Part shown: positions 1 to 9,524 of the stretch, piece after piece
Layout of the letters: every line of letters begins with the position of its first letter
Numbering within the stretch: the stretch's first letter is position 1
Assembly (NCBI RefSeq): GCF_018100925.1
Contig: NZ_JAGJEH010000005.1
Location: forward strand, 62,001-126,000
DNA length: 64,000 nt
Direction: 5' to 3'
Source of the DNA: Pseudoalteromonas luteoviolacea
GTDB lineage: Bacteria; Pseudomonadota; Gammaproteobacteria; Enterobacterales; Alteromonadaceae
The notes under the pieces: model-generated
Seen by the model: only the letters and a program-made list of their open reading frames with translations
What the model was told of the DNA's origin: nothing
The model's database searches: none
Made by a program: the position numbers and the translations under genes

Positions 1-2
1 TT

Positions 3-794
3 GTGGATGTTTTGTTTAATCAAATTGCGTCGTTAAAGTTTGGTAATGTGAGTTCAATCATCGAAATCAATGCTGTGCTAAACCAACTATCCACAATTGA
101 TTTAAACGGTGCTGATAACCTTGAAAAACTTTCCTTAGGTAATAATAATTTACAATCTTGGAATACACAATTACCTGATATTACATATCTAGATTTATCA
201 TACAATTCAATAACAAGTTATTCGACTGGTATTAGCGAGTTTCTCGAGCATGTCAATTTATCAGGAAATGATATTTCTTCACTAGAGATAACTGGTGCTC
301 ATTATTTAAAGGAGTTGTATATTGATAAAAACCCGCTATTGGAGTTAAACATTGACACCCAATCACAGCAAGCTTTGGAAGTGCTTAATCTTTCAAATAG
401 TAAGTTAACAAGCCTTGCTCAATTTAATGCTCCAAGGTTGGTGAGACTAGGTGCAAAAAACAGCAATGTACGCAGTGTAAATTTGCATAACTTCCCCAGT
501 GTTGAATCAATTGAATTGTCAAATACACAGTTAAGCAGTATTGAAATACCAGCAAGTAATCAAATTAAGTCAATTGATATTGATGGTACATTTGTGACTC
601 AGGTTGACTTTAAGAACTTATCCAATCTAGATTATTTTTATGGCCGCTCCTCTTTTATGAATGATGTAACAAATATCGATGGGGTCAATAATAAAGAAGC
701 GTATATTTTTTTATATGATAGTCCTTTATCCCTTGACACTAGAGCCTACTTGACGGAAATGGTAGCCCAAGGATACACCAATATTAGTTATTAA
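3..794 (+). CDS. Leucine-rich-repeat protein, 5'-truncated by window edge
   Basis: The visible 263 residues are almost entirely degenerate leucine-rich repeats with a period of about 20-23 residues. Segments such as YLDLSYNSITSY, HVNLSGNDISSL, VLNLSNSKLTSL and SIELSNTQLSSI fit the LxLxxNxL core. The last 60 residues depart from the repeat and form a probable C-terminal cap. The frame is open to the left edge, so the GTG at 3 is probably internal and any signal peptide or N-terminal domain lies outside the window. LRR solenoids usually mediate protein binding; no catalytic motif is visible and no function is assigned. The gene ends just before a strong hairpin terminator, so it is not co-transcribed with flrB. 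Its place at the flagellar cluster border, where flrA would be expected, suggests an insertion or rearrangement. It looks AT-richer than the flagellar genes, by eye only. Confidence 0.7.
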   Translation: MDVLFNQIASLKFGNVSSIIEINAVLNQLSTIDLNGADNLEKLSLGNNNLQSWNTQLPDITYLDLSYNSITSYSTGISEFLEHVNLSGNDISSLEITGAHYLKELYIDKNPLLELNIDTQSQQALEVLNLSNSKLTSLAQFNAPRLVRLGAKNSNVRSVNLHNFPSVESIELSNTQLSSIEIPASNQIKSIDIDGTFVTQVDFKNLSNLDYFYGRSSFMNDVTNIDGVNNKEAYIFLYDSPLSLDTRAYLTEMVAQGYTNISY

Positions 795-802
795 ATTGAC
801 CC

Positions 803-840
803 AAAAAAGGGCTGACAGAGTTCAGCCCTTTTATTGTTTT
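803..840 (+). terminator. Rho-independent terminator after the LRR gene
   Basis: A perfect 11-bp stem (805-815 with 822-832) closes a 6-nt loop and is followed by a T-rich run. It lies 10 nt after the LRR stop codon and separates that gene from the flagellar operon. Confidence 0.85.
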
Positions 841-979
841 CTCCCCCCCCATCTCTTCTAGAGCCCTCTTTAATATCACTCATCAAATGTGGCACATGAA
901 TTGACTAAATAAAGCTGTGTCAAAGTTTTGTCTGCCCACAGGCTTGGTTTAAGTTGTTGTAATAGTTAGGAAATAAAGT

Positions 980-996
980 TGGCACATCATTTGCTT
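980..996 (+). promoter_or_regulatory. Sigma-54 (-24/-12) promoter of flrBC
   Basis: TGGCAC (980-985), a 5-nt spacer and TTGCTT (991-996) match the RpoN consensus fully, with exactly 10 nt between the -24 GG and the -12 GC. It lies 35 nt before the flrB start. In Vibrio flrBC is a class II unit activated by FlrA with sigma-54, so this promoter implies an FlrA-type activator elsewhere in the genome; none is encoded in this window. Confidence 0.9.
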
Positions 997-1030
997 TGGT
1001 CTTGTTAGGAAGATTCATGAGAGTAGTGTC

Positions 1031-2137
1031 ATGGCGTTAGCGAAAGTGATAAATCCACAATTTGTGCCAGAAAACCAATTTAACCCTTGCTTACTGCAAG
1101 AGGCGTATATTGGTGAGCTGAGCGATTTGCGGCAGCAGGCAAGTTGGTTGAGCCATTTGGTTGACACTATGCCCGCTGGCATAGTTGTATTAGATGGGCA
1201 AGGCATGATTGCCAAAGCAAACCAGATAGCCAAAGATATGCTTGGTGAACCGCTTGAGGGCGAAAAATGGTTCAACATCATTCAGCGTTCTTTTAGTCCG
1301 CAACAAGATGATGGTCATGAGGTATCACTGCGTGACGGCCGTTTGATCAAACTTGAGATCACAGCCCTAACGCCAGAGCCAGGCCAACTGATTTTAATGA
1401 CAGACTTGACTGAAACGCGACGTTTGCAGGCGCGTGTTGCCCATATGCAACGCTTAAGTGCATTGGGCAAGATGGTTGCATCACTTGCGCATCAAGTCCG
1501 TACACCGCTTTCAGCCGCTATGCTTTACGGCGCGAACCTAGGCAGTGAAAACTTGCCTGCTAAATCCCGCGAAAAGTTTCATAACAAATTAATGTCGCGT
1601 CTGAAAGACCTCGAAAATCAAGTTAACGACATGCTGTTATTTGCCAAAAGTGGTGAGCAACAAGTGATTGAGCAGGTCTCTATGCAACAGTTACTCAATG
1701 AAGTAAAAGCGGGATCTGATGCCATGTTATCGCTCAATAATGCAGAGCTAGAGGTTATTTTACCTGATCCAGATATAGAAATTATCGGCAATAAAACCGC
1801 ACTTGCTAGCGCTATTCAGAATCTTATTCACAACAGTGTGCAGGTTATTGGTTCCGGTGCTCAAATTACCTTGAGTGCGGTGAGAGACGAAGCAGACCTT
1901 GTGCGGATCTCTGTGTGTGACAACGGCCCGGGTGTGGATATGACGGTTGCCGATAAACTATTTGAACCATTTTTTACTACCAAATCACAGGGTACTGGGT
2001 TGGGGTTAGCAGTTGTTAGCTCAGTAGCCAATTCGCATAAAGGGCGCGTTGAAGTGAACAACGCGCAAGACGGAGGAGCATGCTTCAGTATGCTATTACC
2101 CATTTCTCAACATACTCAACTTCAGGAGGTTGTATGA
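1031..2137 (+). CDS. flrB: FlrB, flagellar two-component sensor kinase
   Basis: Soluble histidine kinase that phosphorylates FlrC to switch on mid/late sigma-54-dependent flagellar genes. A PAS-like region covers about residues 40-130. The dimerization/phosphoacceptor helix carries AHQVRTPLS with the phosphorylated histidine at about residue 154. The ATPase domain shows an N box (NLIHNSVQ), a G1 box (DNGPGVD) and a G2 box (GTGLGLAVV). There are no membrane segments, so it acts in the cytoplasm, as FlrB/FleS do. The 368-residue length is normal for the family. The gene starts 35 nt after a consensus sigma-54 promoter and its stop overlaps the flrC start (ATGA), indicating translational coupling. 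flrA does not lie immediately upstream. Confidence 0.95.
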   Translation: MALAKVINPQFVPENQFNPCLLQEAYIGELSDLRQQASWLSHLVDTMPAGIVVLDGQGMIAKANQIAKDMLGEPLEGEKWFNIIQRSFSPQQDDGHEVSLRDGRLIKLEITALTPEPGQLILMTDLTETRRLQARVAHMQRLSALGKMVASLAHQVRTPLSAAMLYGANLGSENLPAKSREKFHNKLMSRLKDLENQVNDMLLFAKSGEQQVIEQVSMQQLLNEVKAGSDAMLSLNNAELEVILPDPDIEIIGNKTALASAIQNLIHNSVQVIGSGAQITLSAVRDEADLVRISVCDNGPGVDMTVADKLFEPFFTTKSQGTGLGLAVVSSVANSHKGRVEVNNAQDGGACFSMLLPISQHTQLQEVV

Positions 2138-3543
2138 GCAATAAAATTCTAGTCGTTGAAGATGACGCAGGTTTACGTGAAGCACTTTTGGATACTCTAG
2201 AGCTCGCTGGTATTGATTGTGTTGAGGCTGATAGCGCTGAGCAAGCAATGATATTGCTAAAACAGCAGAGCTTCTCACTGGTTGTCAGTGATGTTCAAAT
2301 GGGTCAGATGAGCGGTATTGACCTGCTCAAAAGTATTAAACTGAACTTTCCAAATTTACCAGTATTGATGATGACGGCATATGCAACCATTGATGATGCT
2401 GTTGAAGCAATGCGCTTGGGTGCCATTGATTACATGGCTAAGCCATTTGCGCCAGAGGTGCTACTCAATATGGTTAGCCGTTATATGCCGGAGAAAGAGA
2501 AAGAAACGGATGGGCCAATTGTTGCAGATGAAAAAAGTTTGCAGCTTTTGAATCTCGCCAAAAAAGTGGCGTTGTCAGATGCCAGTGTCATGGTGTTGGG
2601 TCCAAGTGGCTCAGGTAAAGAAGTTTTGGCACGTTATATCCATGACAACTCTGAGCGAAAGAGCGAACCTTTTGTTGCAATTAACTGTGCTGCAATACCT
2701 GAAAACATGCTTGAGGCAACATTATTCGGGTATGAAAAAGGTGCCTTTACCGGCGCGATTCAAGCATGTCCAGGTAAATTTGAGCAAGCGCAAAAGGGGA
2801 CTATTTTACTTGACGAAATCACTGAAATGGATCTTGGTCTGCAAGCTAAGCTGCTCCGTGTATTACAAGAGCGTGAAGTTGAAAGGCTAGGTGGTAGGAA
2901 AACCATTGAATTGGATGTCAGAGTTTTGGCAACCAGTAACCGAGATTTAAAAGATGCGGTTGCAGAAGGCAAATTCCGTGAAGATTTATACTATCGCCTG
3001 AATGTATTTCCGTTAACATGGCTACCATTGAAAGACAGAGCCGCAGATATTGTGCCTTTGGCGATGCATTTAATGGATAGACATTGTCAGAAGTCCAACC
3101 AGCCGACACCTCAGCTTACTGTGGCTGCTCAGCAAAAATTATTGCAACATGCATGGCCGGGTAATGTTAGGGAACTCGATAACGTAGTTCAGCGTGCCCT
3201 TATTCTACAACAAGGCAATGAAGTATCTGATGCGGATGTTTTTATTGAAAATTTGATTCCCATTGAAGCTTCAGGAGAAACTATCCTCAACCCCAATCCA
3301 GTGGAATTGGATGCATCTCCTTTTAAAGTAGAGCCTGTTGAAGAGCAAAACCATACAACACCAGTAGATAGCCTGAGCTACAAAGAAGAGCTCCAAGACA
3401 AGGAGCATCAAATTATTCTGGATACATTAACGCGTTGTAACGGTAAGCGTAAGGACGTAGCGGAAATACTCGGGATAAGCCCCAGAACGCTGAGATATAA
3501 GCTAGCTAAAATGCGAGATTTAGGATTACCAGTTCCAGCCTAA
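2134..3543 (+). CDS. flrC: FlrC, sigma-54-dependent flagellar response regulator
   Basis: NtrC-class activator of class III flagellar genes. An N-terminal receiver (residues 1-120) has the acidic pair D10-D11, phospho-acceptor D53 in VVSDVQM, and the conserved lysine in MAKPF. The AAA+ domain has a Walker A (GPSGSGKE) and an intact GAFTGA loop for contact with sigma-54. A Fis-type helix-turn-helix at the C terminus (VAEILGISPRTLRYKL) binds enhancers. The ATG at 2134 was chosen over one 54 nt upstream because it follows a GGAGG site, overlaps the flrB stop and begins directly at the receiver fold (MSNKILVVEDD). The predicted protein has 469 residues, as expected. It probably drives the sigma-54 promoters seen ahead of fliE and flhA. 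Confidence 0.95.
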   Translation: MSNKILVVEDDAGLREALLDTLELAGIDCVEADSAEQAMILLKQQSFSLVVSDVQMGQMSGIDLLKSIKLNFPNLPVLMMTAYATIDDAVEAMRLGAIDYMAKPFAPEVLLNMVSRYMPEKEKETDGPIVADEKSLQLLNLAKKVALSDASVMVLGPSGSGKEVLARYIHDNSERKSEPFVAINCAAIPENMLEATLFGYEKGAFTGAIQACPGKFEQAQKGTILLDEITEMDLGLQAKLLRVLQEREVERLGGRKTIELDVRVLATSNRDLKDAVAEGKFREDLYYRLNVFPLTWLPLKDRAADIVPLAMHLMDRHCQKSNQPTPQLTVAAQQKLLQHAWPGNVRELDNVVQRALILQQGNEVSDADVFIENLIPIEASGETILNPNPVELDASPFKVEPVEEQNHTTPVDSLSYKEELQDKEHQIILDTLTRCNGKRKDVAEILGISPRTLRYKLAKMRDLGLPVPA

Positions 3544-3547
3544 TTTA

Positions 3548-3582
3548 TATAAAGCAACCAGTTATCAACTGGTTGCTTTATA
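3548..3582 (+). terminator. Long perfect hairpin after flrC
   Basis: A 16-bp perfect stem (3548-3563 with 3567-3582) has a 3-nt loop and starts 5 nt after the flrC stop. No long T-run follows, but the stem ends are A/T-rich, so it could terminate in either direction. It separates flrBC from the fliE operon. Confidence 0.7.
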
Positions 3583-3645
3583 ACCTGTCAAAATATTGCC
3601 CCTCCAAATTAACTTGTAACCTTTTGAAATTAAAGGGTTAAAAGT

Positions 3646-3662
3646 TGGCATGATTAGTGCTT
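3646..3662 (+). promoter_or_regulatory. Sigma-54 (-24/-12) promoter of the fliE operon
   Basis: TGGCAT (3646-3651), spacer GATTA and GTGCTT (3657-3662) keep the invariant GG and GC at 10-nt spacing. It lies 34 nt before the fliE ATG. FlrC-type activation of fliE operons from such promoters is established in Vibrio. Confidence 0.85.
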
Positions 3663-3696
3663 TATCCAGTGTAAGAGTATTTACAGGGTGAGCGAC

Positions 3697-4032
3697 ATGA
3701 AAATTCAAAACACCAGTCTATATCAAGAAATGCAATCTATGGCAGCGCAAGCGGGCCGAGTTCAACCACAGGCGAAGCCGCCTATTCAAGAAAGTGCTGC
3801 TACGTCAACGGCGCAGTTTGGTGACGTGCTGCAAAATGCATTGAATACAGTGGCCGGTTTGCAAAGAGATGCAAAAGAAAAAGTGACTGCGGTTGAGATG
3901 GGAGATCGCAGTGTCTCTTTGGCAGAGGCGATGATTGCAAAAAATAAATCATCGGTCGCTTTTGAAGCAACTGTACAAGTTCGTAATAAACTTGTAGAAG
4001 CTTACAAAGATATCATGAGCATGCCGGTATAA
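3697..4032 (+). CDS. fliE: FliE, MS-ring/rod junction protein
   Basis: Small basal-body protein linking the MS ring to the rod and needed early for export. The 111-residue product shows the FliE C-terminal pattern (SLAEAMIAKNKSSVAFEATVQ and VRNKLVEAYKDIM). No signal peptide is present, as expected for a protein exported by the flagellar system itself. The ATG at 3697 follows AGGGTG at good spacing. A GTG at 3688 would add three residues and cannot be excluded. It is the first gene of the long fliE-to-flhB run and is followed 25 nt later by fliF. Confidence 0.93.
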   Translation: MKIQNTSLYQEMQSMAAQAGRVQPQAKPPIQESAATSTAQFGDVLQNALNTVAGLQRDAKEKVTAVEMGDRSVSLAEAMIAKNKSSVAFEATVQVRNKLVEAYKDIMSMPV

Positions 4033-4057
4033 TTGAAGAGATGATTGGAGAGTAACT

Positions 4058-5776
4058 GTGGCTACGAATCAAACGACAGATTTAGCACTTTCAGACAACC
4101 AAGCAGGTGCTGTAGCTGAAGGCGCAGACACCCAGCAAGAGCAAAAGTCTGGCTATTTTAGCGCTTTGAGCGGCGTTGATATGCTACGTCAAGTTACGCT
4201 CGTCATCGCACTGGCAATTTGCTTGGCAATCGCTGTTTTCATCATCATTTGGGCGCGTCAGCCAGATATGCGTCCGCTGGGTCAATATCCCACTGATGAA
4301 TTGGTGCAAACCCTAGACTTTTTAGACGCGCAAAAAATTGAGTATGACCTTGAAGGCAATACCATCATGGTTGCCGAGTCGGATTACCAAAACATCAAAT
4401 TAAAAATGGCGCGAGATGGATTTTCACAATCACCTTCGTCAGGCGCAGATATCTTAATGCAGGATATGGGCTTTGGTGTGAGTCAGCGTCTTGAAAGAGA
4501 GCGACTAAAGCATAGCCGAGAGCAGCAGCTAGCTCGCACAATTGAAGAGTTGCAAGACATCAATCGTGCAAAAGTATTGTTGGCAATACCAAAAGAGAAT
4601 GTATTTGCTCGCAGAGAGAAAAAGCCTTCAGCGACTGTGGTATTAACAATGAAACGCGGCCGCACGCTAGATGGTGAAGAGGTTGACTCAATTGTAGATA
4701 TCGTCGCGTCCGCAGTACAAGGCTTGGAGCCATCACGTGTCACCGTGACAGACCAAAATGGTCGACTACTCAACTCAGGTTCTCAAGATTCATTGGCTGC
4801 ACGCTCACGCAAAGAGTATGAAATTGAACGCAAACGTGAATCTGAATATTTATCTAAAATAGACAGCATTATGATCCCGGTTGTTGGGCTGGGCAATTTC
4901 ACAGCGCAAGTTGACTTGACTATGGACTTCAGTGCGGTTGAAGAAACGCAAAAACGCTTTAACCCTGACTTACCCGCAGTGCGCAGTGAAACCACTTTTG
5001 AAGAGAGTAACATTGGTGGGATCACCGCAGGTATCCCAGGTGCGTTGAGTAATCAGCCACCGATGGACTCGAATATTCCTGAAGTAGCAGGTGCTGGTGG
5101 CAGCGGCAAAGGTACTACACCGAGTCGTTCGCAAAAAGAGGCGACGCGCAACTACGAGCTGGATACAACGATTTCTCATAAGCGTCAACAAACTGGCGTG
5201 ATCCGTCGGATCAGCGTCTCCGTTGCAGTTGATTATGTTGCAAAAGCGGATGCAGAAGGCAATGTTTCCATGGTGCCCCGCGCTCAAGAAGAATTAAATA
5301 ACATTCGTCGTTTACTGCAAGGTGGTGTTGGTTTCGATATGCAGCGTGGTGATGCACTAGAGGTTGTTACTGTCCCATTTGTACGTGAAGATATTCTAGA
5401 GGCATCAGAGCAACCACTGTGGGAACAAGAGTGGTTTATGAAGGTTGCCCGTTTAGCGGCAGGTGCTTTGGTTATCATTGTATTGATAATGGCAGTAGTT
5501 CGCCCTATGCTGAAAAGACTTATTTACCCAGATGATACACTTGAGGACTACGATGAGGATGCACTTACTGCTGGTGTAGACTTAGGAGATAGTACTTTAG
5601 ATATGTTAAGTAATGACTTTGATGAATCAGCTGTTGGCTTCTCCTCGGATGGTACATTACAATTGCCAGACTTACATGGAGATGAAGATCTATTGAAAGC
5701 GGTTCGTGCATTGGTAGCAAATGAACCAGAGCTTTCTTCACAAGTGGTCAAAGCGTGGTTAACTGAAGATGAGTGA
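4058..5776 (+). CDS. fliF: FliF, flagellar MS-ring protein
   Basis: Forms the MS ring in the inner membrane, the platform for the C ring and export gate. The 572-residue protein has one membrane segment near residues 47-65, a large periplasmic ring-building part with a Gly/Ser/Pro-rich insert around residues 320-355, and a second membrane segment near residues 465-485. The acidic cytoplasmic tail that follows is the FliG-binding region. The start is GTG after GGAGAG. The gene ends 8 nt inside fliG, implying coupled translation of two proteins that bind each other. Confidence 0.95.
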   Translation: MATNQTTDLALSDNQAGAVAEGADTQQEQKSGYFSALSGVDMLRQVTLVIALAICLAIAVFIIIWARQPDMRPLGQYPTDELVQTLDFLDAQKIEYDLEGNTIMVAESDYQNIKLKMARDGFSQSPSSGADILMQDMGFGVSQRLERERLKHSREQQLARTIEELQDINRAKVLLAIPKENVFARREKKPSATVVLTMKRGRTLDGEEVDSIVDIVASAVQGLEPSRVTVTDQNGRLLNSGSQDSLAARSRKEYEIERKRESEYLSKIDSIMIPVVGLGNFTAQVDLTMDFSAVEETQKRFNPDLPAVRSETTFEESNIGGITAGIPGALSNQPPMDSNIPEVAGAGGSGKGTTPSRSQKEATRNYELDTTISHKRQQTGVIRRISVSVAVDYVAKADAEGNVSMVPRAQEELNNIRRLLQGGVGFDMQRGDALEVVTVPFVREDILEASEQPLWEQEWFMKVARLAAGALVIIVLIMAVVRPMLKRLIYPDDTLEDYDEDALTAGVDLGDSTLDMLSNDFDESAVGFSSDGTLQLPDLHGDEDLLKAVRALVANEPELSSQVVKAWLTEDE

Positions 5777-6809
5777 TGAAGAACAAAAACAACTGCCCCC
5801 AACATTCGATGTTGAGAAGTTAGATGGTGTCGACAAGGCAGCCATCTTGCTTCTGAGCCTAACAGAGGAGGATGCGGCGCAAATCTTAAAGCACTTAGAG
5901 CCTAAGCAAGTGCAAAAAGTCGGTATGGCTATGGCCGCGATAGATGACCTGTCGCAATCTAAAATTAGTGCGGTACATAATCTGTTCATCGAACAAATTC
6001 AAAGCTTTAGTACCATAGGTTTCCAATCAGAAGACTTCATTAAAAAGGCATTAACAGCCGCACTGGGTGAAGATAAGGCTGCGAGCTTAATTGACCAAAT
6101 TGTCATGGGCTCAGGCGCGAAGGGTTTAGATTCATTGAAATGGATGGACTCTAAGCAGGTTGCGAATATCATTCGAAATGAGCACCCTCAGATCCAAACT
6201 ATCGTCTTGTCGTATTTAGAGCCGGAGCAATCTGCGGAAATTTTGTCGCAGTTTACTGAGAAAGTACGACTTGATTTAACAATGCGTATTGCAAACTTAG
6301 AAGAAGTTCAACCAGCTGCATTGCAAGAGTTAAACGAAATTATGGAGAAACAGTTTGCGGGGCAAGCTGGTGCACAGGCTGCGAAGATGGGTGGCTTGAA
6401 AGCGGCTGCTGACATCATGAACTACCTTGATACGAATGTGGAAGGTCAGTTAATGGATTCTATCCGTGAGCATGATGAAGAAATGTCGCAGCAGATCCAA
6501 GACCTTATGTTCGTGTTTGAAAACTTGATGGATGTTGAAGATAGAGGTATTCAGGCAATATTACGCGAAGTACAGCAGGATGTGTTAATGAAGGCCATTA
6601 AAGGCGCTGATGATTCCTTGAAAGACAAGATCCTTAGCAATATGTCGAAGCGTGCTGCAGAAATGATGGCTGATGACCTTGAAGCAATGCCACCTGTACG
6701 TATTAGTGAAGTAGAAGCGGCACAAAAAGAAATATTGGCAACAGCAAGACGTTTGGCTGATTCTGGAGAGATCATGCTTGGCGGCGGTGGCGGTGAGGAG
6801 TTCTTATAA
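5769..6809 (+). CDS. fliG: FliG, flagellar motor switch/torque protein
   Basis: C-ring protein that contacts MotA/PomA stators and sets rotation direction. The 346-residue product shows the N-terminal FliF-binding domain (DGVDKAAILLLSL), the middle domain with the EHPQIQTIVLSYLEPEQ motif, and a C-terminal domain with the charged helix DLMFVFENLMDVEDRGIQAI that contacts the stator. Its length and domain order are normal. It overlaps fliF and is followed after 3 nt by fliH; a GAGGAG site for fliH lies within its 3' end. Confidence 0.96.
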   Translation: MSDEEQKQLPPTFDVEKLDGVDKAAILLLSLTEEDAAQILKHLEPKQVQKVGMAMAAIDDLSQSKISAVHNLFIEQIQSFSTIGFQSEDFIKKALTAALGEDKAASLIDQIVMGSGAKGLDSLKWMDSKQVANIIRNEHPQIQTIVLSYLEPEQSAEILSQFTEKVRLDLTMRIANLEEVQPAALQELNEIMEKQFAGQAGAQAAKMGGLKAAADIMNYLDTNVEGQLMDSIREHDEEMSQQIQDLMFVFENLMDVEDRGIQAILREVQQDVLMKAIKGADDSLKDKILSNMSKRAAEMMADDLEAMPPVRISEVEAAQKEILATARRLADSGEIMLGGGGGEEFL

Positions 6810-6812
6810 ACC

Positions 6813-7631
6813 ATGTCTGAACCAAAGTTACAACGCGGCAGACCAGTGCAAGGTGATGCAGTCGATGCACTATTGGAGCACTTAGAAGATTGGCCCATTC
6901 CTGATGTGAAAGAGGACCTGAGTGGCTTATCGGGCCGATCAACAGCGATGGGCACACCCCTAGAAGAGCTATATACCAAAACCGAGCGCAATGTTGAACC
7001 AGAAGCAGTCGAGCCAGAAATCCCCACTCTGACGCTCGAAGAACTAGAGCAGATCCGCCAAGATGCCTACGATGAGGGCCTCAAACAGGGTCATGAACAA
7101 GGATATATAGAGGGCTTTGAAAAAGGCGCCAAAGAAGGAAACGAAGCAGGCCAGAAAGAAGGGCTTGAGATCGGTAAACAACAAGGCCTCGAAGATGCTA
7201 AGCCTTTGGTGGAAGAAAGGCTACACACGTTATCATTACTGATCGAAAAGATGCATGATCCACTTAAGCAAGTTGATGAGGCGTGTGAAAAGCAATTGAT
7301 AGAACTTGTCAGTTTATTGACACAACAAATTACTTTTCATGAAGTTAAAGCCAATCCAAATTTAATTCTTCAAGCGTTGAAAAAAGGCTTGGATGCACTG
7401 CCAATTGCTGAGGTGCAGTTAAAAGTACATCTTCATCCAGAAGACTTGGCGCTAGTTGAAGAGGCCTACGGCGCAGAAATGATACAAAAGCAGCAATGGC
7501 AACTGATCCCTGAGCCAACATTTGACCGTGGAGGGTGTGAAATAAAATCACCTATCTCTTCTATTGATTTAACAATAAAAACACGCCTGACTGAAATATT
7601 GGAAAAGTTTTTGCATGATAGCGGTATCTAA
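6813..7631 (+). CDS. fliH: FliH, regulator of the export ATPase
   Basis: Peripheral stalk-like protein that binds FliI and delivers the ATPase complex to the C ring and export gate. The 272-residue product has a variable N-terminal region, a helix rich in GxxxG-type repeats around residues 86-125 ([19 protein letters not shown]), which is a hallmark of FliH, and a C-terminal domain related to V/F-ATPase stalk subunits ([15 protein letters not shown]). The Shine-Dalgarno site lies inside fliG. Confidence 0.92.
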   Translation: MSEPKLQRGRPVQGDAVDALLEHLEDWPIPDVKEDLSGLSGRSTAMGTPLEELYTKTERNVEPEAVEPEIPTLTLEELEQIRQDAYDEGLKQGHEQGYIEGFEKGAKEGNEAGQKEGLEIGKQQGLEDAKPLVEERLHTLSLLIEKMHDPLKQVDEACEKQLIELVSLLTQQITFHEVKANPNLILQALKKGLDALPIAEVQLKVHLHPEDLALVEEAYGAEMIQKQQWQLIPEPTFDRGGCEIKSPISSIDLTIKTRLTEILEKFLHDSGI

Positions 7632-7651
7632 GAATAACCGCATCATGTGTC

Positions 7652-8995
7652 ATGTCAGATCTTGAATCACAAAGTCAATCGTTTGCGCAACGTTTAAATA
7701 AGTATCAAAAACATATCCATCCTTTCGGTGTTGCCGTTGCGGGGAGCCTAACACGTGTTGTTGGGCTGACGCTCGAAGCGAAAGGCTTAAATGCAGCAGT
7801 AGGCAGTCAGTGCAAAATTGAAACGATCAATGGCTTTGTTGATGCTGAAGTCATCGGTTTTAATAATGATGTTTTGTATCTTATGCCAAATGATCGTATA
7901 TCAGGCGTCTTACCTGGCGCACGAGTTATTCCTCAAGTTAAAGAAGCTGGCTTGCCTGTTGGCATGGGGCTATTGGGCCGTGTTGTGGATGGCTTAGGCA
8001 GACCTTTAGATGGGTTAGGTGCAATTCAAGCTGACACACGACTGAAATTTGCACAGGCCCCCATAAACCCTCTTGCCAGAAGACCAATTAAAGAGCCAAT
8101 GGACGTGGGTGTTAGAGCGATAAATTCCATCATCACAGTTGGACAGGGGCAGCGGATGGGGCTGTTTGCTGGTAGTGGTGTGGGTAAATCGGTATTACTT
8201 GGCATGATGACACGAGGCAGTGAAGCAGATGTCATCGTGGTAGGCCTCGTCGGAGAGCGTGGACGAGAAGTCAAAGAGTTTATAGATGACATATTGGGCG
8301 CTGAAGGTCGCCGTCGTTCCGTCGTTGTCGCCGCACCAGCAGATGCATCTCCTTTGATGAGGTTAAAAGGCTGTGAAAGTGCAGTCACCATTGCTGAGTA
8401 TTTTAGAGATCAAGGACTAAACGTTTTATTACTTTTAGATTCGGTAACACGCTATGCAATGGCACAGCGTGAAATAGCATTGGCAGTTGGTGAGCCGCCT
8501 GCAACAAAGGGCTATCCACCTTCTGTATTTGCCAAGTTACCGGCTCTGGTTGAGCGAGCGGGTAACGGTGGTGAAGGACAGGGGTCAATTACAGCATTTT
8601 TTACTGTGCTCAGTGAGGGGGATGATATGCAAGATCCAATTGCAGACTCCGCACGGGCAATTCTTGATGGTCACATAGTGCTATCTAGAGAGCTGGCCGA
8701 TAGTGGGCACTATCCCGCGATTGACATTGAAAAGTCCATTAGTCGTGTTATGCCTCAAGTTGTTTCAGATACGCATATGCAGCAAGCAAGAGTACTAAAA
8801 CAGGTCTATTCAATGTACCAACAGAACAAAGACATGATCACCCTAGGGGCATACCAAAAAGGGAGTGATCCCATGTTAGATCAAGCGATAGCGATGATGC
8901 CGACTGTAAATGGGTTCCTGCAACAAGGTATGAAAGATGTACTTAACTATGATGAGTGCTTACAAGGCTTATCACAAATACTAGGACAAGGTTAA
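7652..8995 (+). CDS. fliI: FliI, flagellar export ATPase
   Basis: Hexameric ATPase of the flagellar type III export apparatus, homologous to the F1 beta subunit. Walker A is GSGVGKS at residues 174-180. Walker B is the LLLLDSVTR segment, and the family signature around [16 protein letters not shown] is intact. The 447-residue length is typical. The stop codon overlaps the fliJ start (TAATG), so ATPase and its central-stalk partner are translated together. Confidence 0.96.
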   Translation: MSDLESQSQSFAQRLNKYQKHIHPFGVAVAGSLTRVVGLTLEAKGLNAAVGSQCKIETINGFVDAEVIGFNNDVLYLMPNDRISGVLPGARVIPQVKEAGLPVGMGLLGRVVDGLGRPLDGLGAIQADTRLKFAQAPINPLARRPIKEPMDVGVRAINSIITVGQGQRMGLFAGSGVGKSVLLGMMTRGSEADVIVVGLVGERGREVKEFIDDILGAEGRRRSVVVAAPADASPLMRLKGCESAVTIAEYFRDQGLNVLLLLDSVTRYAMAQREIALAVGEPPATKGYPPSVFAKLPALVERAGNGGEGQGSITAFFTVLSEGDDMQDPIADSARAILDGHIVLSRELADSGHYPAIDIEKSISRVMPQVVSDTHMQQARVLKQVYSMYQQNKDMITLGAYQKGSDPMLDQAIAMMPTVNGFLQQGMKDVLNYDECLQGLSQILGQG

Positions 8996-9441
8996 TGGCT
9001 GCAGATAAATTATCTTTGTTACATAAGCTTGAAACAGATAAAGAAGACTCACTGAGAATTAATTTTGTACAAGCCGAAAATAGCCTCAATGAGAATCAGC
9101 AGAAGCTCAAAGGGTTAAATGATTTTCGCTTGGAATATACACAACAACTGCATACAAAGGCACAGCAGGGGCTAAGTAGTAGCGGGTTTACTCAATACCA
9201 TAGCTTCATAAATAAAATTGAAGAAGCGATCAAACAACAAGCAAATACGGTTGCAACTGCAAAGCGAGTTGTCGAGCAGCGAAGAAAGCTGTGGTTAACT
9301 CAACAGGCAAAAGTAAAGGCGATTGCTAAGTTGATTGAGAAAAAACAAGATGAAAAACAAAGATTAGAAGCAAAGGCAGAGCAAAAAATGCTCGACGAAT
9401 TTGCGACCAACATATTTATGCGCAACAAACTGCTCAATTAG
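8995..9441 (+). CDS. fliJ: FliJ, export-apparatus central stalk protein
   Basis: Small charged coiled-coil protein, 148 residues, that fits inside the FliI ring and escorts export chaperones. It is recognised by position directly after fliI, its size, and long heptad-like helices rich in Gln, Lys and Glu. The start is the ATG at 8995 overlapping the fliI stop. A longer reading from 8956 would extend into fliI and is unlikely. An 83-nt gap to fliK shows no clear promoter. Confidence 0.88.
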   Translation: MAADKLSLLHKLETDKEDSLRINFVQAENSLNENQQKLKGLNDFRLEYTQQLHTKAQQGLSSSGFTQYHSFINKIEEAIKQQANTVATAKRVVEQRRKLWLTQQAKVKAIAKLIEKKQDEKQRLEAKAEQKMLDEFATNIFMRNKLLN

Positions 9442-9524
9442 TGGCTTGAAAATTGCATTTTTTGGAAATAATAGTATTTGAAGTAGGCAAGCGGTTTTAA
9501 ATTGCCACATGAAAAGGTGAGAGT

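Noticed and set aside
843..850. Run of eight C residues
   Set aside because: An intergenic homopolymer after a terminator; not in or near a start where phase variation could act.
2579..2890. 103-codon + strand ORF inside flrC
   Set aside because: It lies in an alternative frame of the conserved AAA+ domain with no supporting features.
6551..7027. 158-codon antisense ORF over the fliG-fliH junction
   Set aside because: It is opposite two well-conserved genes, is Ser/Pro-rich, and has no ribosome site.
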